The notes below the pieces were generated by a model. The model was not told where the DNA came from, made no database searches, and was given only the letters and a program-made list of their open reading frames with translations. A DNA stretch of 64,000 nucleotides from Paraburkholderia graminis C4D1M (GTDB lineage: Bacteria > Pseudomonadota > Gammaproteobacteria > Burkholderiales > Burkholderiaceae): contig NZ_ABLD01000024.1 of assembly GCF_000172415.1 (NCBI RefSeq), forward strand, positions 1-64,000, in the 5' to 3' direction. Positions 42,170 through 50,798 of this stretch are shown here, one piece after another (the stretch's first letter is position 1; the number at the start of each line of letters is the position of its first letter). The position numbers were made by a program, and so were the translations under genes.

Positions 42170-43114
42170 TCACGGCGCTACCGGTTCCCACGACGGATCA
42201 GGATCGAACGATCGGAGCGCCGCCGCTTTTCTTGCCGACTGCGGCCCGAGGTTCTTCTGATAAACCTGGCCATCCTGATTAACGATGAAACTCATCACGC
42301 CGGTCTTGCCATATTCGGCGGGCCACGCAACGAGGCCATAGCCCTTCGTCAGCGTGCCGTTCTCCGCATAGTCGAGCGCGCCGCCCTTCGCGTGCGAACC
42401 CTGCGCGCTCAGAATGCGAAAGCGATAACCGTGATAGCCCTCCTTGCTGACCGATCCGGTGTTCGGCATCGCGGCTGCGAGTGGACCGAGCGGACTTTCC
42501 GCCTCGCCGGGAGCGGTGGGCCAATAGAGGCCGTCGTGTTGACCCGGTGTGCTGAGGAGGCGCTGCGCGTAATGGCCGGCCGATGCGCGATAGTCGCGCT
42601 GCGCATCGAGATAGGCAAGCGACGTCATGATCGCCGCGCGTTCGTTGCGGCCGATCCTGCGCGTGAGGATTTCATCGCTGCCCGCCGCGGGATCGAAACG
42701 CCAGCCGCTTGACGCCTGCACGAGCGGAATCGGCAGCGTCCAGCCGCCGGTGCCGACCGACAGATGCTTGCTTGGGCGGCCATGAAGCGGCGCGGCGTCG
42801 TCGACGATGCGATGGCCCGCGGCCCACGCGCCGAGGAATTCGTAGATGTCCTCGTCGCCGACGTCCTTCGACGGAATGAAGCGGTCGTAGTGCTGGCCGA
42901 GCACGTGCTGCATGGCCGCGTGGTCGTTGATGGCGAGCGCGTCGGCGAATGCATCGGCGGCGGCTTCCGGTGTCGGATAGACGGCTTGCGCATGCGCCGG
43001 TGCCGCGCAGACGAGTAGCGACGAGATCGCAATCGTCGTGTGAGCAAGATGGCGCGACAGCGGCACTGCGGTGAATCTCGCGAGACAAGCGCGAATCGAT
43101 TGAATGTGGTTCAT
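42170..43114 (-). CDS. DUF2950 family exported protein
   Basis: A 314-residue protein with a signal peptide ending in AHA before QAVYPTPEAAADAFADALA. The DUF2950 signature is visible in YDAQRDYRASAGHYAQRLLSTPGQHDGLYWP (here beginning YLDAQ) and in GYHGYRFRILSAQGSHAKGGALDY. Function is unknown; it is expected in the periplasm or outside the cell. The ATG has GGAG upstream. It lies between the DUF3300 gene and the pqi genes on the same strand with gaps of 20 and 26 bases, so it is likely co-transcribed with both. Confidence 0.88.
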   Translation of the reverse strand: MNHIQSIRACLARFTAVPLSRHLAHTTIAISSLLVCAAPAHAQAVYPTPEAAADAFADALAINDHAAMQHVLGQHYDRFIPSKDVGDEDIYEFLGAWAAGHRIVDDAAPLHGRPSKHLSVGTGGWTLPIPLVQASSGWRFDPAAGSDEILTRRIGRNERAAIMTSLAYLDAQRDYRASAGHYAQRLLSTPGQHDGLYWPTAPGEAESPLGPLAAAMPNTGSVSKEGYHGYRFRILSAQGSHAKGGALDYAENGTLTKGYGLVAWPAEYGKTGVMSFIVNQDGQVYQKNLGPQSARKAAALRSFDPDPSWEPVAP

Positions 43115-43134
43115 GAGCGGCTCCTGGGTATCGT

Positions 43135-44460
43135 TCAACGTTGCCGGCCGAGGTGGCGTTGTCCACCGCCGCCCGCGCCGAAGCCGCCGCGTTCGTGTCC
43201 ACCGCCGCCTGCACCGAAGCCGCCGCGTTCCTGTCCGCCGCCGCCTGCGCCGAGTCCGCCGCGCTCCTGTCCGCCGCCGCCTGCGCCGAGTCCGCCGCGT
43301 TCCTGTCCACCACCGCCTGCACCGAGGCCGTTGTGCGAGCCGGCTTGCGCCTGGCGGCTTGCTTGGCCGCGCTCGATGTCCTGCCGTGCGGCCGGGCCGT
43401 TGCCCGCGCCGCGCAGCGCGTTGTCGCGATTGACGTTCTGCGCGCTCGCCCGAATGTTGCCGGCGTTTGTGCCGCCATGCTGAATGCCTTGCAGACGCTC
43501 GCTCGCGCTGCCGCCGAGATTTTGACCAGTGCGGTTCTGCAGCGCCTGCTGCGCTTGTGCGCGTGACGTGGAGACGTCGCGCCCGCGGTAAGCGTCGCGC
43601 TGCACGCCGCCGCCGAGATTCGCCGATGCGTTCCGGTTGAACGTCGTGTCGCGATTCCATCGCGTGGTGTTGCTGTTCACGTCGAGGCGCCGGTTCACGT
43701 TGATGTTGTTGTATCGGTTCACGTTGATGTTGACGTTGTGGTTGTTCCAGTTGACGTCGCTCCACAACGCGCTCGTGATCGCGATGCCCACGCCGAACGC
43801 GAGACCCGCGGCGAGCCCGCTTGCGACCGCATAGCCGGGCGGCGGCGGCACATACACGGGCGGATAGGCAGGGTAGGGCCACACGCCGTACACCACCGTC
43901 GGGTTATACGTCGGCACATAAACGACCTGCGGATTGACCGGCACGATCTGAATCGTGCTCTGTTCGACGATGACCTTCTGCTGTTCGGTCGTCTTCAGAT
44001 TGCCGGCTGTTTGCGCCTGTTTGCGCAGACGTTGCACGGAGTCCATCACGTCGTTCGGCTGCGCGAGAAACGCGTTGCCGAGTTGCGCGACCCAGTCGGG
44101 CTTCGACGCCATCGTGGCGAGCACCTGTGGAAACGCCACTAGCGATTGCACGCTCGGGTCCCACGGTTCTGCGGCGACGGCTCTGACCGCGTCGTCGCCC
44201 TTGCTGTTCGGATTCGCCTTCGACCATGCCGCCGCGGACGTGACTTCCTGCGGAAAGGTCGTGGCCATCAGCACCTGGGCGAGCAATGCGTCGGGATAGA
44301 GCGCGATCGGCGCGGTCAGCGAATCGAGTTGCTGACTGGATATCTTCGCCGAGGTTTGCGCGTGGGCCGCGGGAGTCGCGACATCGAGCATGACCGGCAA
44401 GCCGGCCAGTATGGCAATCGCGATTAGCGTTGCCCCCTGGATTGCGCTTGAGCGTTTCAC
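43135..44460 (-). CDS. DUF3300 family exported protein with glycine-rich C-terminal repeats
   Basis: A 441-residue protein with a signal peptide ending in AHA. A conserved N-terminal domain follows (SQQLDSLTAPIALYPDALLAQVLMATTFPQEV, then VVYVPTYNPTVVYGVWPYP), then a Gly/Ala hydrophobic stretch, an Asn-rich region, and a C-terminal tail of twelve-residue repeats GLGAGGGGQERG (last copies GFGAGGGGHERG). It is probably an envelope or secreted protein; the family function is unknown. It is the first gene of the DUF3300-DUF2950-pqi series. Confidence 0.85.
   Translation of the reverse strand: MKRSSAIQGATLIAIAILAGLPVMLDVATPAAHAQTSAKISSQQLDSLTAPIALYPDALLAQVLMATTFPQEVTSAAAWSKANPNSKGDDAVRAVAAEPWDPSVQSLVAFPQVLATMASKPDWVAQLGNAFLAQPNDVMDSVQRLRKQAQTAGNLKTTEQQKVIVEQSTIQIVPVNPQVVYVPTYNPTVVYGVWPYPAYPPVYVPPPPGYAVASGLAAGLAFGVGIAITSALWSDVNWNNHNVNINVNRYNNINVNRRLDVNSNTTRWNRDTTFNRNASANLGGGVQRDAYRGRDVSTSRAQAQQALQNRTGQNLGGSASERLQGIQHGGTNAGNIRASAQNVNRDNALRGAGNGPAARQDIERGQASRQAQAGSHNGLGAGGGGQERGGLGAGGGGQERGGLGAGGGGQERGGFGAGGGGHERGGFGAGGGGQRHLGRQR
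43161..43330. repeat. 36-bp coding tandem repeat, nearly five copies
   Basis: Inside the 3' end of the DUF3300 gene a 36-bp unit is repeated about 4.7 times. It encodes GLGAGGGGQERG on the minus strand. Copies differ at a few third positions and at the Leu/Phe and Gln/His codons. Such repeats change copy number by slippage, so the tail length is likely to vary between strains. Confidence 0.9.
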
Positions 44461-45045
44461 GATGGAATCTCCGTGTGTCGAAGTTGCATGTCTCGTTGTG
44501 ATGTGGATGAGGGCGGGCTCGTGGTGCGCGCTCGTGCTTGCACATGAATCGACGGGCGCGGCGTGACGAACATTGGACTGCGAAACGCGGGAATGGAATG
44601 GGCGTGTGCGGCAAGCGTGTCAGGCATTCGTGTCGGTATATCCCCGTTTCAATGGCGAGATTATTAGCTCTATTCCATATGGAATTGCAATGCTCGAGCC
44701 AAATAAATTCGGGTTGAACTTGGCGAAAGGATGATCTATGAACGCCGTATTGAACGAGCACTTCGAGTGGTTAATGCCAGTTCGAAAAAACGTAGGCATT
44801 CTAAGCATAGCCTTGCATTTGCTAATGGATTTTTCTATCTTCCAAGCTGGAAGAATCATTCGGTGAAGAGAATCGTAGCGCATGAATCGGTGCGCACGGT
44901 GTTAAGCAAAGCTGTTCACGTTTAGCTGCATTGCTCTCGGCTGCCGCGAGCCTGCCAGGTAAGATGCGTTGAGCTGTGCGCCTCGCAGACTGCCCTCGTT
45001 CAGCAGATGCATGAGCCGTCAGTGTTCCTCACTAGAAGGTTTCAA
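44461..45045. other. Intergenic region with a 14-bp palindrome
   Basis: About 585 bases between the DUF3300 and glycine-zipper genes, which diverge. No convincing gene is seen; the short frames in 44,620-44,930 have poor codon use for this genome. The part 44,640-44,880 is A/T-rich and holds the perfect palindrome ATTCCATATGGAAT at 44672-44685. It should contain the promoter of the DUF3300-pqi series and that of the next gene. Confidence 0.5.
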
Positions 45046-45495
45046 ATGAAGCGATTCGCCGCATTGATTCTGGCAAGCGCGAGCGCGCTTGCTTATGCCC
45101 AGAAACCGGCAACCTATCCCGCGCATGGACAAAGCCAACAGCAGCAGATGTCGGATGACGGCGCGTGCTATGCCTGGGCGAAGCAAAGCACCGGCATCGA
45201 TCCGGCTGTCGTCGCGCAGACGCCCGCGCCACCAGCGGGCCCGACCGGCGCGCGCGTCAGAGGGGCGGCGCGAGGCGCGGCCGCGGGTGCGATCGTCGGG
45301 GACGTGAGCGGCAATGATGCGGGACACGGCGCCGCGGTGGGCGCGACCGCGGGCGTGCTCGCCGGCGGAGTGCGCAGCCGTCAGCAGCATGCGGCGCAGG
45401 CGCAGTCCGCTACAGCGTCGCAGCAATCTTCGATGACGACTTATTGGCATGCATACGGCGCGTGCATGCAAGGCAAGGGCTACACGGTGCAATAG
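45046..45495 (+). CDS. Glycine-zipper exported protein
   Basis: A 149-residue protein with a signal peptide (LILASASALAYAQ). The central glycine-zipper segment reads AARGAAAGAIVGDVSGNDAGHGAAVGATAGVLAGGV and is followed by a Gln/Ser-rich stretch and a C-terminal WHAYGACMQGKGYTVQ. It resembles YMGG-like glycine-zipper proteins that associate with the outer membrane. Two Cys pairs, around ACYAW and GACMQ, may form a disulfide. The ATG at 45046 has AAGG upstream; an upstream start would spoil the signal peptide. Confidence 0.75.
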   Translation: MKRFAALILASASALAYAQKPATYPAHGQSQQQQMSDDGACYAWAKQSTGIDPAVVAQTPAPPAGPTGARVRGAARGAAAGAIVGDVSGNDAGHGAAVGATAGVLAGGVRSRQQHAAQAQSATASQQSSMTTYWHAYGACMQGKGYTVQ

Positions 45496-45566
45496 CGATA
45501 GCGGGCAACGGGCGACAGGCTCGCATCGCGATTTCATCGCATCTCATCCGCGCGGCCTGACGCCGA

Positions 45567-47579
45567 TCATTCTCCCGCAGCGGCGAGCAGCGATACGGGC
45601 ACGCCGCGGCAGCTCACTGTCGCTAGTACCGCGACGCCTTCTTTACCATTGAGCTTCACGCCTGTCTCGTCCCGAGATAACTGCCTGTCGACGCGCACGA
45701 GGTTAAGCGGCCACGATGCACGCGACAACCGTTCATGCGCAACGGAGCCGATCCACAGCGGCACGGCGGACGTGCCGTTATCGACCGCATAGCCGCTCGG
45801 CCAGAAGCGCAGCACGTCGCGTCGATTGCGCGTGTCGCCGGGACGCATGAACACGAGCGACGACGGCACGCCGTTGTTCAGCTTCGGCAACACGGGCAAC
45901 GCGGTCGCGGGCACATCGGGCGAGGCGAGCGAAAGCAGGCTATGCACGGAGAGCGTCGTGCCCTCGATCCATCCCTGCTCGCGCAATTGCCGGCGCAGCG
46001 TATCGCCGTCGGACACCCATTGCAGCGTAAGCGGCTCCTTGCGGTCGCCGCCCATATCCGAGCGATAACAAGGCAGTTGCTTCCACACCGAATCCGTCCA
46101 TTGCTGCTGCGTCACATGCGTGAGCGGCAGCGGCACCAGCGTCAGGCCGCCCGCCGGCGCGCCGCTTATGCCGACGCCGGACTGGACGCCCACGCTCGCG
46201 AGCACCGTCACGAGCATGACGGCCGGCATCCAGCGGCGCGCGGGCGGCGGCTGCGGATGCCGCAATATCGCGGTGAGCGCGACAATCGCCACCCACACAT
46301 AGGCGAGCGCCGCGCCGCCGATCGCGTCCGACACCCAGTAGCGGCCGAAGTACACGCCCGCCAGCGCGACGACGATGACGACAAGCGTGCTCGCGGTGAC
46401 GACGAGCAGACCCTCGAGCATGCCGACCCGCCGCGCGAGCAGGAACGCAAGAAAGCCATACACGATGACGGTCGCCGCCACGTGATTGCTCGGGAATACG
46501 TAGGCGTCGGTCATCAGCGCGTTCGGCGCGGCGCGCTGCATCGCGAGTTGCAACGCGAAGATCAGCAGCTGCGAAAACAGCACGGCCGCGAGCCAGTAGC
46601 CGACGGTGCGCCAGCGCCGCTCCCATGCCATCCACAGCGCGACGGCGACGATCAGCGCGGCGAGCGTGCCGGTGCTGCCGAGCGTCGCGAGGCCGGCGAG
46701 CAGCGAGTCGCCCCACGGCGTGCGCACCGATTGCATGAAGCGATAGACGGACTGGTCGACGTGTGTGAGCGGGTCGCCGCTGATCACGTCTTCGAGGATG
46801 CCGAAGAACAGTGCGCCGCATATGAGCACGATCAGCGACGCCGCGAGAATGCTGGTCGCATCCGGCGCTTCGGGATCGAGCAGTCTGCGCGCGACGCGGC
46901 CGACCGGCCCCGGATGACGGCAAGCCCAACTGCCCAGATGGCGACCGGCCGCATTCGACCATGCGTGAGCGTGCGACAGCAGGAACGCCGCCGCGCGATA
47001 GCTGAGCCAGATGCTCGCGACGAGCAGCGCGAGAATCACGACGAGCCGGAACGACACCGCGCCGGCAAGCAGCACCGACGCGCCGAACACGACGCCCGGC
47101 AGGATATGCGCGGGCGCCCACAGCAGCGCGGACAGCACGTTCATCGCGTAAAAGCGCACGGGCGACATGCCGAGCATGCCGGCGACGACCGGCACGATTG
47201 CGCGCAACGGTCCGGCGAAGCGCGCGAGCACGACGCTCTTCGCGCCATGCTTGCCGAAGAAGCGGTAGCCGGCTTCCAGCACTTCGGGATGACGGGAGAA
47301 CGGCCAGAGCTTGACGATGCGGCTCTTGTAGCGGCTGCCGATCCAGAAGCTGAGGCCGTCGCCGGCGATGGCGCCCGCGATCGCCCACGCGAGCACCCAG
47401 CCGAGGCTCAGCGAGCCGGTGCCTGTGAGCGCGCCCGCGAGAAACATCGCGGTGCTGCCGGGAACGAATGTGCCGATGACGGCAACCGATTCGAGAAAGG
47501 CCGCGAGGAATACGACCGTGAGCAGCCATTCCGGATGACCGGCCAGCAGGTGCAGGAGGTGGACGTACGCTTGCTCCAT
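45567..47579 (-). CDS. DedA-PAP2-LssY fusion membrane protein
   Basis: A 670-residue protein with three parts. Residues about 1-200 are a DedA/SNARE-associated domain (FLESVAVIGTFVPGSTAMFLAGAL, RFAGPLRAIVPVVAGML). Residues about 245-435 are a PAP2 phosphatase domain with FPSNHVAATV and YFGRYWVSDAIGG. Residues about 470-660 are an LssY C-terminal-type domain (WKQLPCYRSDMGGDRKEPLTLQWV, RNRRDVLRFWPSG). DedA proteins help recycle undecaprenyl phosphate and other lipids, and PAP2 domains dephosphorylate lipid phosphates, so the fusion suggests linked lipid flipping and dephosphorylation. It stands alone on the minus strand. Confidence 0.85.
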   Translation of the reverse strand: MEQAYVHLLHLLAGHPEWLLTVVFLAAFLESVAVIGTFVPGSTAMFLAGALTGTGSLSLGWVLAWAIAGAIAGDGLSFWIGSRYKSRIVKLWPFSRHPEVLEAGYRFFGKHGAKSVVLARFAGPLRAIVPVVAGMLGMSPVRFYAMNVLSALLWAPAHILPGVVFGASVLLAGAVSFRLVVILALLVASIWLSYRAAAFLLSHAHAWSNAAGRHLGSWACRHPGPVGRVARRLLDPEAPDATSILAASLIVLICGALFFGILEDVISGDPLTHVDQSVYRFMQSVRTPWGDSLLAGLATLGSTGTLAALIVAVALWMAWERRWRTVGYWLAAVLFSQLLIFALQLAMQRAAPNALMTDAYVFPSNHVAATVIVYGFLAFLLARRVGMLEGLLVVTASTLVVIVVALAGVYFGRYWVSDAIGGAALAYVWVAIVALTAILRHPQPPPARRWMPAVMLVTVLASVGVQSGVGISGAPAGGLTLVPLPLTHVTQQQWTDSVWKQLPCYRSDMGGDRKEPLTLQWVSDGDTLRRQLREQGWIEGTTLSVHSLLSLASPDVPATALPVLPKLNNGVPSSLVFMRPGDTRNRRDVLRFWPSGYAVDNGTSAVPLWIGSVAHERLSRASWPLNLVRVDRQLSRDETGVKLNGKEGVAVLATVSCRGVPVSLLAAAGE

Positions 47580-47890
47580 CGTGCGCGATCAGCCGTTTGG
47601 GCCGTTTGGGCGTGACGGTCGATCATAACGCGCGCGGAGGGTTTGTATCGTCGGCGGTGGCGTGCGGTGGGTGTGCGGTGGGGTTTGGGCGGGGTGCGGC
47701 CGGTGCGTGCCCGATGATGCTGGGGGTGCCGATCGCTACAAACCGTGGCCGCGGGTGCCGGTCATGCCCGCGGGTGCGCGTCCATGCCATTAGTGCGTGC
47801 TTGCCAGTGCCGGTCGTCCTGGTTTCTGCACGCGCTTTCCTCACGCCCCGGCACGCGCGAGGAAAGCTCGTCAAACGCTAAGCGTCACGC
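47580..47890. other. Intergenic region without a convincing gene
   Basis: About 310 bases between two minus-strand genes. The only structure noticed is a short direct repeat GCCGTTTGG at about 47592-47609. It should hold the promoter of the fusion gene to its left. Confidence 0.5.
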
Positions 47891-48643
47891 TCACGAAGCC
47901 GAAAGCTGGTCGCCCGAAACATGCACGCGTTCGCCGACCTGGACCGGCGGCTGCGTCTGATAGTCGAAGTTGCGGTAGCTGCCGTCCTGCATGCGCACCT
48001 GGACCTGATAGCTCGTCTGCTTGCGCACCGCATGCTCGATGCCGTTGCCCGCCAGCCCGCCGCCGACAGCGCCCGCGATCGTCGTCAGGATCTTGCCGCG
48101 TCCGCCGCCGATCTGATTGCCGACAAGCCCGCCCGCGACCGCGCCGCCGAGTGCGCCGAGGCCGGTCGTCGGCTCGGGCGACTGCACGGTGTTGATCGCG
48201 ACCACTTCGCCGGCGTACGGATCGGCGGGAACCGGGCGTGTCGCGGGTTCGTTGGCCGTCTGGTAGCCGTTGTTGTTCGCGTAGCGGGGCGCAGCCGCGC
48301 CGCCGCTATGCGTGCGATGCACCGGCGGTTTGGCGGGCGCAGCATGCTGTGCCGGCTCCTGCGCCGTTTGCGCGGCGGGCTGCTGCACGTTTTGCGGCAC
48401 GGCCTGCTGCGCCGTTTGCTGTGCAATCGACGGCTGCTGCGCGTTGAGCGTGCCGCTCGCGCTTTGCGCGGCGAGCGCCGCGGGCGAAACCGCGGGTTCG
48501 GTCACTGCATGCGACGTGGGCAGCAAGCCGGTCATCGCGGCGATCCCCGTCGCGCTTGCGACGATGACGGCCACCGCTGCGCCGGCGATCAACGGATGGA
48601 TACGGCTGCGCGGTGAAGTGCTGGTCGTGACGTTCGTGTTCAT
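47891..48643 (-). CDS. Glycine-zipper outer-membrane protein with Gln/Ala/Pro-rich linker
   Basis: A 250-residue protein. An N-terminal hydrophobic helix (IAGAAVAVIVASATGIAAMTGLL) anchors it, followed by a low-complexity Gln/Ala/Pro region and then a glycine-zipper module GLGALGGAVAGGLVGNQIGGGRGKILTTIAGAVGGGLAGNGIEH. The C-terminal domain has VRMQDGSYRNFDYQTQPPVQVGERVHV. The module and C-terminus are those of SlyB/17-kDa surface-antigen-type proteins. The ATG has GGAG upstream. It is likely an envelope-stability protein. Confidence 0.8.
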   Translation of the reverse strand: MNTNVTTSTSPRSRIHPLIAGAAVAVIVASATGIAAMTGLLPTSHAVTEPAVSPAALAAQSASGTLNAQQPSIAQQTAQQAVPQNVQQPAAQTAQEPAQHAAPAKPPVHRTHSGGAAAPRYANNNGYQTANEPATRPVPADPYAGEVVAINTVQSPEPTTGLGALGGAVAGGLVGNQIGGGRGKILTTIAGAVGGGLAGNGIEHAVRKQTSYQVQVRMQDGSYRNFDYQTQPPVQVGERVHVSGDQLSAS

Positions 48644-48876
48644 TGCGGTCTCCGCGGGTAGGTGCCTGCAATAACGGTTGCGCGACGCGTCCGGTGCACG
48701 TTCCGCCTGCGCTGCTTTGTAAGGATTTGTACGACTTTGCACAGCGGCAGGCGGTCCGAGGCGAAACGCGGACATAAGCTGTTACGAGCGTGAACGAAGC
48801 AGGCCGCGGTTCGTCATACAGGTTGAGCGGCGCGTTATCGCGCGCAGTCGAACGGACGGAATGACGGAGTGGAGCA

Positions 48877-49218
48877 ATGAAAATCGTAATGGGCCGTATG
48901 GCAGCAACAGTGGTGATCGCGGCGTCCCTGTGCGGCGCGGTCGGAACGGCGTGCGCGCAGTCGGGCGGCACGCGCGCGGTGCCGTCTACCGGAAACGTGG
49001 CTGGCGGCGGCGGAACGGTCGGCTCGACGCTCACGCCTTCGCCGGGACTTGCGACGCCAGGCGGCTCTATTGGCACAGGCCTGAGCGCAGGCGGCGTCGG
49101 CACGGGTCTGAACTCAGGCCACGTCCCTAACACGATGCGAGCGAACGGCACGAGCCTGAATCAGAACCCCGATCCGCGAGTGCCGAGTCTCAGCGGCAGG
49201 CCGGCGGCGCCGCGCTAG
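48877..49218 (+). CDS. Small exported Gly/Thr-rich protein
   Basis: A 113-residue protein with a clear signal peptide ending ACAQ. The mature part is Gly/Ser/Thr/Pro-rich and looks unfolded (GGSIGTGLSAGGVGTGLNSGHVPN). A GGAG site precedes the ATG. It is probably periplasmic or secreted; the function is unknown. It diverges from the glycine-zipper gene across 233 bases. Confidence 0.65.
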   Translation: MKIVMGRMAATVVIAASLCGAVGTACAQSGGTRAVPSTGNVAGGGGTVGSTLTPSPGLATPGGSIGTGLSAGGVGTGLNSGHVPNTMRANGTSLNQNPDPRVPSLSGRPAAPR

Positions 49219-49307
49219 ATCGACGCGCGCGAGCGGTGGTTTGCAGCGCATAAGCGGCTTTAAAATGAACGCTTCATCCACCGGTTCACCGATCAGAGGA
49301 AGCGCGC

Positions 49308-49784
49308 ATGGCATACGGCGAGCACAACTACCAGGTCTCCGTTCAATGGACGGGCAATCGCGGCAGCGGCACATCCGGCTATCGTGACTACAGCCGCGAC
49401 CACGTGATCGCTTCGGGAAGCAAGCCGGACATTCCGGGCTCGTCCGACGCCGCGTTTCTCGGCGACGCAAAGCGATGGAACCCCGAGGATTTGCTGGTCG
49501 CGGCGGCCTCGGCGTGTCACAAGCTGTGGTATCTGCACCTTTGCTCGGACGCGGGCATTGTCGTCGTCGACTATCGCGACGACGCCGAAGGGACCATGCT
49601 CGACAGTCCGCAGCAGGGCCGCTTTTCGCAGATCGTGCTGCGTCCGCGCGTGGTGATTCAGGCGGGCGGCAACGCCGAACTGGCGCAGCAGCTGCACCAC
49701 ACGGCGCATGAGAAGTGCTATATCGCGAACTCGGTCAATTTTCCGATTCTTTGCGAGCCGGCGATCGAAACGCGTGCGGGCTGA
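49308..49784 (+). CDS. OsmC family peroxiredoxin-like protein
   Basis: A 158-residue protein of the OsmC/Ohr superfamily. The two conserved redox cysteines are in AASACHKLWYLHLC and HEKCYIANSVNFPI. Members reduce organic hydroperoxides in the cytoplasm with thiol cofactors. The start has GAGGAAG upstream. It is monocistronic and converges with a small minus-strand gene 37 bases away. Confidence 0.9.
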   Translation: MAYGEHNYQVSVQWTGNRGSGTSGYRDYSRDHVIASGSKPDIPGSSDAAFLGDAKRWNPEDLLVAAASACHKLWYLHLCSDAGIVVVDYRDDAEGTMLDSPQQGRFSQIVLRPRVVIQAGGNAELAQQLHHTAHEKCYIANSVNFPILCEPAIETRAG

Positions 49785-49821
49785 GCACTGACGCGCGCCT
49801 TTACCGGACGTTCAACGCGCT

Positions 49822-50064
49822 TTACCGATTGCCGTCGAGCAGGTCGCCCAGCAGTTCGTCGAAGGCGGCCTGGGCGTCTTCGAGTTCCTGCAGCGCGGCG
49901 TCGAAAGTTTGCAGCGCGAATTGCGAGGGATTGCCGCTGCCGGCCGGCGGAAACTGCGATTGCAACGAAGCGAACGCGGTCTTGACCCGCTGGGTCGCCG
50001 TCAATACGCGCTCCATTGCGGCGGCTTCTTCCGCTCGCGCTTTCTCGTGATCGATGTTGTCCAT
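49822..50064 (-). CDS. Small helical hypothetical protein
   Basis: An 80-residue acidic, mostly alpha-helical protein without Cys (DAALQELEDAQAAFDELLGDLLDG). No signal or membrane segment. GGAG precedes the ATG at a normal distance, which supports it as a real gene. The family was not recognised. Confidence 0.6.
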   Translation of the reverse strand: MDNIDHEKARAEEAAAMERVLTATQRVKTAFASLQSQFPPAGSGNPSQFALQTFDAALQELEDAQAAFDELLGDLLDGNR

Positions 50065-50175
50065 GAAAACTCCGTGTTCGCCGACGCGTTGCCGGCGTCA
50101 GATTGATGCCACCTGCGATGCGCCGTTGATGCAACGCGCACCGCCTGAAAAGGCGTGACTATGCCACGTTCGCAC

Positions 50176-50643
50176 TCACGATAGCGGCAAGCCGCTGTCC
50201 GCCTTCACCTCGCGCAACGATAGCGCCGATTCCACCGACGTCACGCCAGGCAGGCTGCGCATCTGGTCGCGCATGAAAGTGCCGTAGTCGTCGAGATCGC
50301 GCGCGACCACTTGCAGGATATAGTCCGCGCTGCCCGACACGTTGTGGCACGCGATGATGCGCGGTATCGCCTGCACCTCGCGCTCGAAGCGGTTGGCGAG
50401 ATTCTTGTCGTGCACGGCAAAGCGCACGAGAACGAACGCGACCACGCCGAAGCCGAGCGCCGGACGCGCGAGCACGGCGCGATAGTGGCCGATGTAGCCT
50501 TCGTTTTCCAGGCGCTTGAGCCGCCGCGCGCAAGGCGTCTCGCTCAGCCCGACGAGTTCGGCGAGCTTCGCATTCGACATGCGGCCGTCTTTTTGCAGCG
50601 CCGCGAGAATCGCGCGGTCGGTCTTGTCGAGATCGGTTGTCAT
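50176..50643 (-). CDS. Lrp/AsnC family transcriptional regulator
   Basis: A 155-residue regulator. The N-terminal helix-turn-helix is LDKTDRAILAALQKDGRMSNAKLAELVGLSETPCARRLKRLENEG, followed by the RAM ligand domain (GSADYILQVVARDLDDYGTFMRD). It is divergent from the LysE-type exporter gene with 155 bases between the starts, the classical arrangement for amino-acid-responsive control of an exporter. Confidence 0.92.
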   Translation of the reverse strand: MTTDLDKTDRAILAALQKDGRMSNAKLAELVGLSETPCARRLKRLENEGYIGHYRAVLARPALGFGVVAFVLVRFAVHDKNLANRFEREVQAIPRIIACHNVSGSADYILQVVARDLDDYGTFMRDQMRSLPGVTSVESALSLREVKADSGLPLS

Positions 50644-50798
50644 GGTCGGGCGGCCGATGTTTTGTGCTAGAGGAAAGCTGATGTAGATGACGCGATGTTA
50701 GCGTATTCCACCAAACGTCACGCCACCGCGCCGGAAATTCGCCAACGAACCCTCCATCGACGATAGCAAGATAGAGCCATCGAATCCACGAGGCTCTC

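Noticed and set aside
42170..43882. A long minus-strand frame extending the DUF2950 gene far upstream into the DUF3300 gene
   Set aside because: The extension is an out-of-frame reading of the DUF3300 repeats (Arg/Thr-rich). The signal peptide and GGAG site place the true start at 43114.
44731..44925. A 64-codon frame upstream of the glycine-zipper gene
   Set aside because: A/T-rich with atypical codons and no recognisable protein features; probably not translated.
47597..47881. A 94-codon frame between the fusion gene and the glycine-zipper gene
   Set aside because: Composition is a run of Gly/Ala/Arg/Val expected by chance at high GC, and no ribosome-binding site precedes it.
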